Assembly: GCA_048013815.1 (NCBI GenBank)
Contig: CM106586.1
Coordinates: 16,368,001 to 16,432,000 of the forward strand
Reading direction: 5' to 3'
DNA from: Setoptus koraiensis
Taxonomy: Eukaryota > Arthropoda
Length of the DNA stretch: 64,000 bases
The notes below the pieces were generated by a model. It was given only the letters and a program-made list of their open reading frames with translations. It searched no databases and was not told the origin of the DNA. Numbering within the stretch: position 1 is the first letter of the stretch; each line of letters begins with the position of its first letter. Positions 51,118-61,500 of this stretch are shown piece by piece. Position numbers and translations under genes: made by a program.

Positions 51118-52064
51118 GTTTGCTTGAGTTGAGTTGTAGAGCTGAAAAAGGGGTTCTGATTATCGGTATTAAACAGTTGGATTATGCTGTCGTCACTCAA
51201 AAGGATTGCTTCGCTTTCTTTGTGGTTCCTTGGAAAATATCTTGATATGATGCACACAAACAAACACACGCACACATACAAACATTGACAGATGATTTAT
51301 GACTCCATACTGACGTTGATACAATTGACGTTATATTGATGTTCGAACTAGATAAAGTTGATGAATAACAACAATCAAATCATGATAATGACATGTATAT
51401 TGACATTGTATACCACAAACATGAATATATATCAGTCAAACAAAAATAGTGCAAAAACATCAGCCTGAATGCGTAAATTTCGGCCGGCAGCAAAGGCGCG
51501 AAGTACAAATTTTTTGTAAAAAAAAATGCCTGAAAATGCACATATTCATGAATATTCAACTGCATACTCATCATTCTGGAATCAAGCGCTTTGTCTCTAT
51601 TACTCATCGCACTCTCATGGCGGCCATTTGCTATTGTTGCTGTTACGCTATGAAAGCGACCATATGAGTCAGATGTAATGGGATAACTTGTTTTTGACTC
51701 CAGCTTCTACTCGTTTACATCATCATGTACCTGTATAACTTTTACATTGGTATACGTTAAGATTTTGTTACTCTTCAGTAAACTATCGGTTGTATGGTGG
51801 AAGTGAACCACTACAAACTAGTTATGCGGACTTGGCACGTCTGCTTCTCCATCTGGGCTGTGTCTACGGTACCAAACTAGATGGCAACATTGGTCGGATT
51901 TCAGGCGGTCACATTTAAACTTTTTCTAGATGGATAACAAAAACAAATGTGGATGCAAAATCTGCTGTATTTAATACGGACATTAGACTGGACCGCACGT
52001 CTCGGATATCTAGAGGATCTATATAATAACTATTGTAGAATACCGTCATCGAAAAACAAGCCAG
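51118..52064. other. region between VAMP copy 1 and TYW3
   Basis: It should hold the divergent promoters of VAMP copy 1 (-) and TYW3 (+). A short CA run lies near 51251-51280. No gene is supported. Confidence 0.4.
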
Positions 52065-52721
52065 ATGATAGCTCCTCCGAAAACATCCAATACAAAATTT
52101 GCTCAAAGCAAACAGGCCTGTCTCAGCAAGAACGATCTCAGTCTCAAAGGATCTGTTGATAAGCCCATAGAGCCCCTAGTTACTTTATTGAATCAATCTG
52201 ATAACTATTACACAAGTTCCTCCTGTTCTGGCAGAATTGCACTTGTCTCAAAGCCACATGGTAAATGTAACATAAAATTAGGATCTAAAATTCTATTGAA
52301 CTACCACGAACCTATAGCCAAGGAAGAATTGATTGACGTCCTCATCAAGGAGCATGCACCATGTTATGATCGACATGGTAGTACACTAGAAACTCACGAT
52401 ATTAACTTGTGTATCTGGCTAAAGTTTGAACCATTCATCTTGCACGTATTTTGCGCTGATTTAGATGGTGCAAAGAAGTTGTTAGAGGCATCTGTTGCTT
52501 GTGGATGCAGAAACTCAGGCCTAACGATGGGAAAAGACGGGAAATATATGGTCGCAATAAGATCAACCTCTTCCATGGAGGTCCCATTAAAACAGGATCA
52601 AAGCTTTAAACTGCCAAATGAATACTACGAGTATGTATGTGACGAGGCCAACGCAAGATTGGAGGCCAACTTTGAAAGATTAGAGAAGTTCTATTCACAT
52701 TGTGTTGAAATTATTAAGTGA
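52065..52721 (+). CDS. TYW3: tRNA wybutosine-synthesizing protein 3 homologue
   Basis: Intronless ORF of 218 residues, a little shorter than human TYW3 (259), which has an extra C-terminal tail. Family motifs are in order: QACLSKNDLSLKGSVDKPIE; YYTSSSCSGRIALV; WLKFEPFILHV; ACGCRNSGLTMGKDGKYMVA; and VAIRSTSSMEVPL. The enzyme N4-methylates the 4-demethylwyosine precursor at G37 of tRNA-Phe with S-adenosylmethionine, in the cytoplasm. The first ATG places about 16 residues before the conserved CLSK, as in relatives. It is tail to tail with DTD1, 75 bp apart. Confidence 0.9.
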   Translation: MIAPPKTSNTKFAQSKQACLSKNDLSLKGSVDKPIEPLVTLLNQSDNYYTSSSCSGRIALVSKPHGKCNIKLGSKILLNYHEPIAKEELIDVLIKEHAPCYDRHGSTLETHDINLCIWLKFEPFILHVFCADLDGAKKLLEASVACGCRNSGLTMGKDGKYMVAIRSTSSMEVPLKQDQSFKLPNEYYEYVCDEANARLEANFERLEKFYSHCVEIIK

Positions 52722-52796
52722 TATGTACTAAAAGTCAAGAGAAGACCTTTCTAAGGAGAGATTCAGACAATACAATTGTTGAAGATATAATTTTTT

Positions 52797-53282
52797 TTAT
52801 ACTAATTCTGTCTTCGAATCATCGGCAGTCTTTTTTGGTGGAGAATCAATCACCAGGGTGACTGGACCGTCCAACGATAGATCAATATCCATGTGAGATC
52901 CAAATTTCCCCGTCTGTACCTTGTCGGATTTGTATTCTTTTTTTAAGCGTTCAACAAATTCTTCAAAGAATGGCTTGGATAGATCCCCACTCATACTCAA
53001 ATGAAAGTCTGGCTTGGTGCCTTTGAATGTGTGACATAGTGTGAATTGACTAACAATAAGTAGCTCGTAGTCGGATTCTTTGACACTTTTCATCCACCGT
53101 TTGTTGGGGTCATCACTGAAGAGCTTGAGTGTCAGCAATTTCCTAATTATATAGTCAGAGTCTGCGTGGGTGTCGTCTCGATTAATACCCAACAAAATTG
53201 TTAGACCTTGTTTAATTGAGCCAACCACCTCACCTTCGGCGGATACTTGACCCTTGAGCACACGCTGCACTATTGCTCTCAT
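52797..53282 (-). CDS. DTD1: D-aminoacyl-tRNA deacylase 1
   Basis: Intronless ORF of 161 residues. The start MRAIVQRVLKGQVSAEGEVV and the catalytic motif SQFTL (LLIVSQFTLCHTFKG), followed by KPDFHLSM, are characteristic. A second conserved motif reads LDGPVTLVID, the family's GPVT loop. The enzyme is a homodimer that hydrolyses D-amino acids from mischarged tRNAs in the cytoplasm and also removes Gly from tRNA-Ala. The size is close to the family norm (about 145-210). It shares the 570-bp region upstream with VAMP copy 2, which runs the other way. Confidence 0.95.
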   Translation of the reverse strand: MRAIVQRVLKGQVSAEGEVVGSIKQGLTILLGINRDDTHADSDYIIRKLLTLKLFSDDPNKRWMKSVKESDYELLIVSQFTLCHTFKGTKPDFHLSMSGDLSKPFFEEFVERLKKEYKSDKVQTGKFGSHMDIDLSLDGPVTLVIDSPPKKTADDSKTELV

Positions 53283-53848
53283 TATCTAATCACAAATACC
53301 GCAGATTTATTCCCAGATATAACAGTTTCTTGTATCGACTGTTTGTAACGTCAATATGTAATATAAAAATAATAATAATTATTATAGTTGCATGTGATCA
53401 TCAGTATTTCGGAATAGAAACAAATGAATAGCGCTACTGCATTGTTTGTTCCTCTACTGCCGAGCACGACAATTTTCTTTGCTTTGTGCTTACAGATGCT
53501 CGCACACAGAAAGTTTGTCATAAGTCAGTCAGTTTACACCCAGTACATGTCATTATCACGAACTGATAGTTAATATATTCGCTGATTCTATAACAGCCAT
53601 AGGCTGTACCATCTACTCGAAATTCGCTTGTGAGCTGATTGCCGGCATCATCATATTTGCCCATAGGATATGACAAAGAAATCATCGTCATTATCCTCCT
53701 AAGTCAATTGGAAATCCAAAGAGAAAAGTAACCACCCCGATTGTGTCTGACACATTCACCCAATACTGCACTATAATTCACAAAGTTTTTATTATTAGCA
53801 TCATCATTCAGCCAACCGATTTCTAGGTATTTAATCACCTGAGCCACT
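53283..53848. other. divergent promoter region of DTD1 and VAMP copy 2
   Basis: AT-rich, no coding sequence. TTTCTAG about 25 bp before the VAMP ATG could be the acceptor of a 5' UTR intron. Confidence 0.45.
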
Positions 53849-54169
53849 ATGAGTTCCAATCAGCAACCAAGCAGTATGGAACAGGCCAATGCCCAACAGA
53901 GACAGGCAGCCTCGAAGAAATTACAGCAGACGCAGGCACAAGTTGACGAGGTGGTTGGTATTATGAGGACCAATGTTGAGAAAGTGCTCGAGAGAGACCA
54001 GAAACTGTCAGAATTAGATGACAGGGCGGACGCTCTACAGCAAGGAGCCTCACAATTCGAGCAACAAGCAGGCAAATTGAAACGAAAATACTGGTGGAAG
54101 GACATGAAGATGATGCTCATATTGGCTGTCGTAGTAATCGTTTTAATAATTTTGATTGTCTATCTATAG
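53849..54169 (+). CDS. synaptobrevin/VAMP, inverted copy 2
   Basis: Intronless ORF of 106 residues with the same domain layout as the copy at 50797-51117. It differs from it at five nucleotides only: one silent change in codon 2 and four within the last 21 bp. Those four give Ile101 for Phe, Val104 for Phe, a synonymous Leu codon and a different stop. The 294 bp between are identical. UTRs and flanks share no visible similarity. An AATAAA poly(A) signal follows the stop within 15 bp. Confidence 0.9.
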   Translation: MSSNQQPSSMEQANAQQRQAASKKLQQTQAQVDEVVGIMRTNVEKVLERDQKLSELDDRADALQQGASQFEQQAGKLKRKYWWKDMKMMLILAVVVIVLIILIVYL

Positions 54170-54292
54170 AAGACTATTCAATAAATTGCGCGACATCATC
54201 AAATTATCCATTTGAAGTCACTCAATCAAACGATGAAGGAGATCCATGAGTAGAATTTCCTAGTGTAGAAAATTTCAAAATGATGTCAGCCC

Positions 54293-54317
54293 CGTTGACT
54301 AACATCGTTAGTCAACG
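54293..54317. repeat. perfect 11-bp inverted repeat with 3-bp loop
   Basis: CGTTGACTAAC, ATC, then GTTAGTCAACG, in the 180 bp between two convergent genes (VAMP copy 2 and iRhom). An overlapping alternative hairpin uses AACATCG/CGATGTT. Confidence 0.85.
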
Positions 54318-54349
54318 ATGTTGACGCTAAACTTGTAAGGTGATTTTAT

Positions 54350-56284
54350 TTATAGTATATCTATTGGGTCTATCTTGATATCCTGATCAGCACACCAGTC
54401 GGGTAAGAATGGTATGCAGTCTAAGTATTTGCACCAGGAACAACTGTACACGGGAAATATGTATAATGGCAGGGTCAGGGCAATTAGTAATATAACAACA
54501 GATATTAGGCAAAGCCAAATTTGTATGATTTTGTTTCGCTGATTGTATTCTTTGAATGATAAATAAGGTAGTAGGGCATATGAGAGTAAAAATCCTGTTA
54601 TAAAACCAAATATATGAGCATAGTTGTCGATCCAGGGCAGTAAGCCAATTGTGAGTAAGGCTGAAGCTATAAGTATTAGCTTCATGAGAGCTCCGACTGG
54701 TTTCTCTATAAGGTCCCAACCGTTTATAACTTCGACTATCAAGCTGGCTAAAAGAGCAAATTGGCTTCCAGATGGTCCAACTTGAGTATGATAAGGAACA
54801 AAACTAGCGCTAGCAAGGTAACCCGCTATACCAGACACTATATATATGATAGCCATTCTGAGTGGACCTGTCAGACGTTCTATATCTCTCATGATATAAT
54901 ACTGTAAGGCGACTGTGATGGCTAAGTGTATGACACCAGCATGCAAGAATAGAGCGGTGAAAACTCTGTAAAATTGATCGGGATAATCTCGCGCGTAGAA
55001 TGGTACCATACCACAAACATCCTCCATACATGAAACTTGAGAACATAGAGTAGCTTCAGGATGAAAAGTTCCTCGCAAAAATGCACAATGTTCACTGTTG
55101 ATTATGCGGCATTGACCATGTATACCGATGCAGCATGGCCTTCCAACTAGCTCGCAAGACATGTGGTGAAGCGAAGGGGCGGTCGGAATCTTTTCATTAC
55201 ATATGGGCCACTTCGATATATCATCTTCCCACTCGTGAGGTTTGATTGAAGCAGGCCTCACACAATAAGATGGATCTTGACCACACACCGGGCCTGATGT
55301 GCGTCTTTTACCATTATAAAAAGGCACATCCTTTCTGTCAGCCGTTTCGTTCCAGGATAGCCACTCAGAGTTAAGATAAGAACAGCCCTCCTTTTGGGTC
55401 TGGAGACATCCAGATCGATCAGAACGTCGGCAGCAGCCTGTCGTTCTTTCACCTGCCCTATCTCGATCTATAACCTCGTATATTAGTTTGTCTCTGCGCA
55501 TGCAAGGAGTAAATTTTGCTCCTAGATGTACAAGATCGGCTGCTCTCGGCCCTTTCCAAATATTGTCTCTTTCATAGTAGCCGGTCCATTGCCACGACAA
55601 TGAGGTGACATAGATATTGCCTCTGATCAAGGTGGAACTTATGCCAAAAGGTCCATAACCGTAGAGTACTATTGCTGCTAGAAGCACCACTATTTGTACG
55701 GTTGTCACCCAATAAGTGAAATAGGGTCTGTAGTCGGTGAAACTATAAATAAGATTGCCCTGATCATGAGTGAGGTTTTTCTTGAATTTTCTTTCTAATA
55801 ATCTGCCAACCAAACCGAAACCGAACGGTCTTTTAGCCTCTCGTCGTTCTAGAAATTCATGTATGAATCTGATGATATTTTCCTTGTTGAGATCAGCGTC
55901 AACGTCGTCAACAATCTCTGCTGGTACCATTGAGTCACCATTAGCGCCTGTTGCCGATAAATCATTGTAATTAGTATTTGCCATGGGAAATAAATTGGTG
56001 GCACCCACCATCATTGCTTCGCAATCACAGGAGCGTATGTTTCGATTAGTTCCTTCGCCTATTGCTGAGCGAATTTCGCGCTGTAGTCGTGGTTGTCGTA
56101 ATTGTTTTGGGTCTTTAACACCGCCGCATCTTCTATTCAACAATCTCAAGCGTCTCTGTTGCCAAAGGTTCTGTTGTTTGATATCACGACTATCGTCATT
56201 GTTTGCGGCCACACCAAAAAAATCAGCCACTGCATCACGATATTTACGGTTTGATTTTTGCCCAGGCACTACTGCTACTGACAT
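54350..56284 (-). CDS. iRhom-type rhomboid protein
   Basis: Intronless ORF of 644 residues. A cytoplasmic N-terminus of about 190 residues leads to the first membrane helix (TYWVTTVQIVVLLAAIVLYG). A long Cys-rich extracytoplasmic iRhom homology domain follows, ending VCGMVPFYARDYPDQFYR, and then six more helices to the end. The C-terminal PVYSCSWCKYLDCIPFLPDW is typical of iRhoms (RHBDF1/2). These ER proteins regulate ADAM17 trafficking in mammals and EGF-ligand degradation in flies. The helix-4 motif reads QVGPSGSQFALLAS: it has the iRhom-specific Pro but Ser505 where mammalian iRhoms have Ala. The helix-6 His is also present (DNYAHIFGF). The N-terminus is shorter than in mammals (about 850 aa total). 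Confidence 0.9.
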   Translation of the reverse strand: MSVAVVPGQKSNRKYRDAVADFFGVAANNDDSRDIKQQNLWQQRRLRLLNRRCGGVKDPKQLRQPRLQREIRSAIGEGTNRNIRSCDCEAMMVGATNLFPMANTNYNDLSATGANGDSMVPAEIVDDVDADLNKENIIRFIHEFLERREAKRPFGFGLVGRLLERKFKKNLTHDQGNLIYSFTDYRPYFTYWVTTVQIVVLLAAIVLYGYGPFGISSTLIRGNIYVTSLSWQWTGYYERDNIWKGPRAADLVHLGAKFTPCMRRDKLIYEVIDRDRAGERTTGCCRRSDRSGCLQTQKEGCSYLNSEWLSWNETADRKDVPFYNGKRRTSGPVCGQDPSYCVRPASIKPHEWEDDISKWPICNEKIPTAPSLHHMSCELVGRPCCIGIHGQCRIINSEHCAFLRGTFHPEATLCSQVSCMEDVCGMVPFYARDYPDQFYRVFTALFLHAGVIHLAITVALQYYIMRDIERLTGPLRMAIIYIVSGIAGYLASASFVPYHTQVGPSGSQFALLASLIVEVINGWDLIEKPVGALMKLILIASALLTIGLLPWIDNYAHIFGFITGFLLSYALLPYLSFKEYNQRNKIIQIWLCLISVVILLIALTLPLYIFPVYSCSWCKYLDCIPFLPDWCADQDIKIDPIDIL

Positions 56285-56849
56285 TGCTCGAAGGATCTAT
56301 TAAAAGCTATTTGGTTCAATCTTGACCACGGTATAACTAAACCTCACGTGTCTCTCTATTTGGTGTTCAATTTGCAAAGCCCAACCGTTGTTAATATTGA
56401 TTCAGTGTTCCCATGTCTGATATGGACGTTGCTTGCGTGCGGAATAAATGCTAGCGATATGGTCAACAATAAAGATAATGATGATATTTGTGGGTATTTG
56501 ATAAGTATGGTGACTGAGAGTCTCGGAGGACAATGTGAGACAGTATTGAGTATAGTGTATAGCGACAAAATTAATTTATTTAACGACGATAATATAATTC
56601 GATGGCCGGCAATTTTGCGGCGGCACCGGTAATGATGCTTACAATTTATTTGCAATGCCGTACTAAACACAGCACACAAACTTTTTGTTATCATACATTC
56701 ATAAGTTGAAATTCGTAACCGATGGTTTTCTGCATGGAACTTCCACTATATAACGTACCCCGCCCGGCGTCGCCGCTCAACACGTACCCGCCATGCTATG
56801 CTGCGTTGCCATCAGTATAAAATCGACTTTTTCTTTTTGATGCATATAA
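56285..56849. other. upstream region of iRhom and of tRNA-Asn
   Basis: It should hold the iRhom promoter. A 94-codon open frame at 56348-56632 (+) has no recognisable features and is not called. Confidence 0.4.
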
Positions 56850-56923
56850 GTCAGCGTGGCGCAATCGGCTAGCGCGTTTGGCTGTTAACCAAAAGGTTGG
56901 TGGTTCGAATCCACCCGTTGACG
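56850..56923 (+). tRNA. tRNA-Asn (anticodon GTT)
   Basis: 74 nt, cloverleaf complete and no intron. Acceptor stem GTCAGCG pairs with CGTTGAC with one G-T wobble, and the discriminator is G. The D arm contains GGCGCAATCGGCTAGCGC, matching the box A consensus. The anticodon stem TTTGG/CCAAA encloses loop CTGTTAA with GTT at 56884-56886. The T arm GGTGGTTCGAATCCACC carries a perfect box B. A T run follows within about 10 nt as polymerase III terminator. The body matches eukaryotic tRNA-Asn. Confidence 0.96.
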
Positions 56924-57254
56924 ATCTCTTTTTGCCTTATTCTCGCCAACTGATCCTATTCTCCCATGATCGCCACAGTTTCGCCCATTGGACGCTAGGT
57001 GGACTTTGCTAATCTCGAAACCATGTGGCTGCCAATGTTGGCTTGCCATAATCTGTCTCGATCTTTATATAGTGGCCACAGATGTCTTTTTCCTACTCAC
57101 CATCTACCTGTTAACTCATTTATCTTTAATCCACTCAATAGATGAATATTTTTTATAAAATTATGGCATTGTGAAACAGATTTTGCTCCGACAATAGCAT
57201 TACCAGAGTGCATTCGGTTTGAGTGGTACGGCCAAAACAATCCACAACATCAAC
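56924..57254. other. upstream region of RWDD1
   Basis: No gene seen. It should contain the RWDD1 promoter, starting after the tRNA terminator T-run near 56928-56932. Confidence 0.4.
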
Positions 57255-58273
57255 ATGGACTACGAGGATGAACAGAGGAACGAATTGGAGGCTCTTCAAG
57301 AGATTTACTACAACGAGATTGAGGGTAAATTTCATATTCAGCTAAGCTGATACACAATTGTTGTCAGTTGTCTTCTTTTCTGCCAGCTAACTTTTTCTTA
57401 AACGTTGTTATTGCTTCAGTTCTATCTAGGGAGCCACCGATATCACTGACAATCAAAGTCAAGTCCCGGTCATCGGACTTCCAGGATTCTTTTGGCAGCA
57501 AGGCTGATGATGATACTGGCGATGAGGAAGAAGAGGACGAAGAGGCCTACGATGACTCAGATGACGGAGACGAAACTTTGGATGAATCTGCTCATGATAA
57601 GCCATTACCTATGACAGTGACCTTAAAATTTGAATTACCCCTCAAGTACCCAGATGAAAAGCCATCCATTGAATTGTTGAGCTCACGCAATCTCGATGAT
57701 TACGATCTCAAAGGACTATTGTCTAATCTTCAGGACAAAGCGGAAGAATCTTTAGGATATGTTATGATATTTCAACTAATCAATGAAACCACAGAATGGC
57801 TTCTCACCAAGACAGCACGCATGGAAGAGGAGATTCAAGAAGAAAAAGACCGAAAAGCTCGAGCTGATGAGGAAGAACAAGTGAAGCGACTCGATGGCAC
57901 GAAAGTGACAGCTGCTTCATTCTTGGCCTGGAAGGCGAAATTTGACGCCGAGTTATTAGTGTCTAAAATGGAAAAAAACAAACTTCTTGGCATAGATGAG
58001 GGCCAACTGAGTACAGGCGGTCAGCGGCGTCTTACAGGAAGAGAGATGTTTGAAACAGACAAATCACTCATAGAGTCAGACTTGAACTTTGATGATTTGG
58101 ATCAAAATCAGATTGAGTCGTTGTTGCAAGTTGACGACGACGGCGAAGAACTAGATCCTTCTCAATTTGGCGACATTTCTGAGGATAATGATGAGGATGA
58201 CGAGGATGATGATTCATGTGATGACGATGATGAAAATAGTGCAAAGATTATCGATGAAGAGAAGAAAAAGTAA
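57255..58273 (+). CDS. RWDD1: RWD-domain protein 1 (DFRP2-like)
   Basis: Two exons, 57255-57324 and 57420-58273, with a 95-bp phase-1 intron (GAGG|GTAAAT and TTGCTTCAG|TT), giving 307 residues. Exon 1 begins MDYEDEQRNELEALQEIYYN, the RWD start. The RWD domain continues in exon 2 (PPISLTIKVK; FELPLKYPDEKP, the YPDE/YPxxxP signature). It is followed by a charged coiled coil and the conserved TAASFLAWKAKFDAEL, then GREMFETD, and ends in a strongly acidic tail. RWDD1 (DFRP2) binds and stabilises the GTPase DRG2. The family is cytoplasmic. An insertion rich in Asp/Glu at about residues 55-90 within the RWD domain makes this copy longer than human RWDD1 (243 aa). Confidence 0.93.
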
Positions 58274-58583
58274 TTTACATCGTGTTTATGTTATATCGTT
58301 TTGTACAATCCAGATGTTATTTTAGTTCCACAAAGATAAAATCGTGATTTTCGCCAAAAATATCAAGAGAAAATCACGCTCGATTTCATAAATTAATTGC
58401 TCTAAGGGCGACGAGATTTAGTTAGTTGTCTTATCCTCGTAGGACAAGGCAATATCTCGACTCCTCACAATTTATTTATCGAGGCAATTGTTAGTATATT
58501 TGTTAGCAAAGTAGATCAAACTCTTGTTTTGACCTACAAAGAATAATCTCGGAATAACAGATTATTTGTTTTTCTGGTCATCA
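58274..58583. other. 3' region between convergent RWDD1 and peritrophin genes
   Basis: AT-rich, no gene seen. Confidence 0.4.
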
Positions 58584-61500
58584 TTAGTTGAATTCTGCGC
58601 CGGCCTCTTTAGCATCTGCAATCGCGGGCGAAGGTGGAAATAGGAGAGGATTCAAGAGTGGTTTCTGGCAACTTGATGCATCTCCCTTTTTACATTTCTT
58701 CGATCCCTCGTCGTATTGGCTGCCTTCAGGACATTTCAGTAATTCACCTTTGAGTCCACCGCCAGATTTTGCACAATTGTAGAAATGTTTACAGTCAACT
58801 TCGAACGGTTTAGGGCCCTCCTCTGTGCAAGGGTAAACTCCCAATTGTTCCTTGAAGAAATCTCCGCTAACCTCCTCGGCGGGCTCCTCCTCCTCTTCCT
58901 CACTCTCGTCTTTGCTAGGCATGTCTTCTTCCTTGAAATCTTCCGGTTTCTTGCCTGCTTCGATGCGAGAAATAAATTAACAACAGGAGAGACAAAATTT
59001 ATTAGATTTGGCTAGCGATTGACAAAACAATAACTAGTTAGCTGTTTGATATATTACTTACCAGGCTGATCGGCGGCGCAAGTCGCAATATCTGCTAGCA
59101 TACAGATTTTAGATTTGTCATCAAACTTTTGACCCTCTGGGCACTTATAACCTTTGGACTGAATGTTCGGTCCCTCGCCTGAGCATCGGCGGAATTTCGA
59201 GCAATTGTTTTCGTCCGAGAACCATCCCTCCTTTTCACACTTGGGCTTCTCTTTAAGTTTCTCTTTTTCCCCAGGTTTCGCAGTGGTGCTGTCATCATCC
59301 CCTTTGGGTGTCGTTGATTTATCATCGGCTTTGGGAGTGGTGCTTGCCTCGTCACCTTTGGGTGTTGTGGATTTATCATCTGGTTTTGGTGTTGTTGATT
59401 TGTCGTCAGACTTCGGAGTGGTGCTGGCGTCATCGCCTTTTGGTGTGGTTGATTTATCATCGGCCTTGGGGGTAGTGCTGGCCTCGTCACCTTTGGGTGT
59501 TGTGGATTTATCATCTGGTTTTGGTGTTGTTGATTTGTCGTCAGACTTTGGGGTAGTGCTGGCCTCATCGCCTTTTGGAGTGGTTGATTTATCATCCGAT
59601 TTCGGCGTGGTGCTGGCATCATCACCTTTAGGAGTCGTTGATTTGTCGTCGGGTTTTGGGGTAGTGGATTTGTCAGCTCCATCAGGTTTAGGAGTTGTGG
59701 ATTTATCACCATCGCCCGATTTGGGTGTTGTTGATTTATCATCCGGTTTTGGAGTTGTGGATTTGTCACCCTCGCCAGGTTTAGGTGTGGTTGACTTATC
59801 GGAATCTCCCGATTTGGGTGTAGTGGATCCGTCTTCACCAGGCTTCGGGGTGGTAGATTTGTCATCCGATTTTGGAGTAGTGGATTTGTCACCCGGCTTT
59901 GGTGTGGTAGATTTGTCATCCGATTTTGGTGTGGTGGATTTGTCATCCGATTTTGGAGTGGTGGATTTGTCATCCGACTTTGGTGTGGTGGATTTGTCAT
60001 CCGGCTTTGGTGTGGTGGATTTGTCGTCTCCTTCCGGTTTAGGAGTTGTGGACTTATCACTAGGGGCAGCTTGTTGTCTCGCACTCTTGTTTTCTGGTTT
60101 CTCATCTCCAAAACCCTCGGCCTCTTCTTCTTGGTCTTCCGGTTTAGGTGTCGATTTCTTCTCTCCTTTTTTGGCTTTAGGTTTCGCTTTAGTTGCAGCT
60201 TTTTTGGGTTCCTCTTCCTCCTCCTCTTGCTTCTCTTGTTGATCAGGCTTTGGCGTCGTGGAGGCTGCAGCTTTTGATTTAGCTCTACCCTTGGCTGCTG
60301 GAGACTCTTTCTTCTTCGGTTTACCCGACTCGCCACCACCCTTCGTCGCACCTCCTTTTGTGCCCGCTGATTTGTCTTGTGGATCCTCTTCATCTTGTTT
60401 CATTTGTTCGTCTGGTTTCTTATCAGAACCTGGCTTCTTTTTATCAGATGGTTTTGCCTTACTCTCGTCATCATTTTCATTTTCGGGCTCCTCCTCTTGT
60501 TTTTCCTGTTCTTCGGGTTTAGCTTTGGACTTTTTGTCGTCTTTCTTCTTGTTTTTTGGCTTCTCTGGGTCATCCTCTTTCTCTTGACCCTCGGGTTCCT
60601 CTTCCTGTTTTTCTTGTTCATCAGGTTGTGGCTTAGACTTTTTATCCTTAGATTTCTTATCTTTGTTTTTAGGCTTTTCGGAGTCATCCTCTTTCTCTTG
60701 ACCCTCAGGTTCCTCTTCCTGTTTTTCCTGTTCATCAGGTTGCTGCTTAGACTTTTTATCCTTAGATTTCTTATCTTTGTTTTTCGGCTTCTCTGGGTCA
60801 TCCTCTTTCTCTTGACCCTTGGGTTCTTCTTCTTGCTCGTCAGGCTTTGGCTTCTTATCGTCTTTTTTCTTGTTCTCGGGCTTCTCTTGGTCCTCTTCTT
60901 TTTCTTGGCCCTCGGGCTCTTGTTTTTGTTCATCGGGCTCATCGTCTTTCTTCTTTTTCTTATCTTTGGGTTTCGCTTTCATATCATCTTCGGAGGGTTC
61001 TTCTTTCTGCTCTGGTTCGCCATCTTCTTTTTGTTGCTCATCCGGCTTGTTCTTTTCTTTCTTTCCTTTCTTATCTTTTTTGTCTTTCTTCTTTGGGCTC
61101 TTCTCGGGCTCTTCTTTTTGTTGCTCTTCTGGTTCCTCTTCTTCAGATTTTGTCTGTTCTTCATCTTTTTTCATTTTATCCTTCTTGTTTTGACGGCCCT
61201 TGTTGGCTGGACTGGCCTTCTTGAGGTCGCCCTTGGCTTTCGGCTGAGCGGCGCCCTTCTTTTGTTGCTCTGGTTGATCGGCCTCTTTCTGTTGAGCATC
61301 CTTCTCTTCATCTTGCTCTGGACTCTGTTCGTCGCTCTTAGATTTGGGTTTGGCTCCTTTGCTAGCTGGGCTTGGCTTTGATTTCTTCGGCTTTGGCTGA
61401 CCTTTTGCTGGCGTCGCGTCAGCAGGTTGCTGTTCTTCGCCTTGTTTCATTTCGCCGGATTTCGGTTCCTCGCCAAAGCCTTGATCTGGTTCACCGCTAG

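Noticed and set aside
51780-51920. possible 3' exon: good acceptor TTACTCTTCAG followed by an open frame of 45 codons
   Set aside because: No upstream exon on the plus strand could be found, and the product (YADLARLLLHLG...) matches no family I know. May be chance or belong to an unrecognised small gene.
60377-61381. 334-codon Leu/Phe-rich open frame on the plus strand, looking like a membrane protein
   Set aside because: It is the antisense of the Lys/Glu-rich repeat of the peritrophin gene (AAG/GAA codons read backwards as Leu/Phe/Ser). The same holds for 59163-60242 and 61427-62362.
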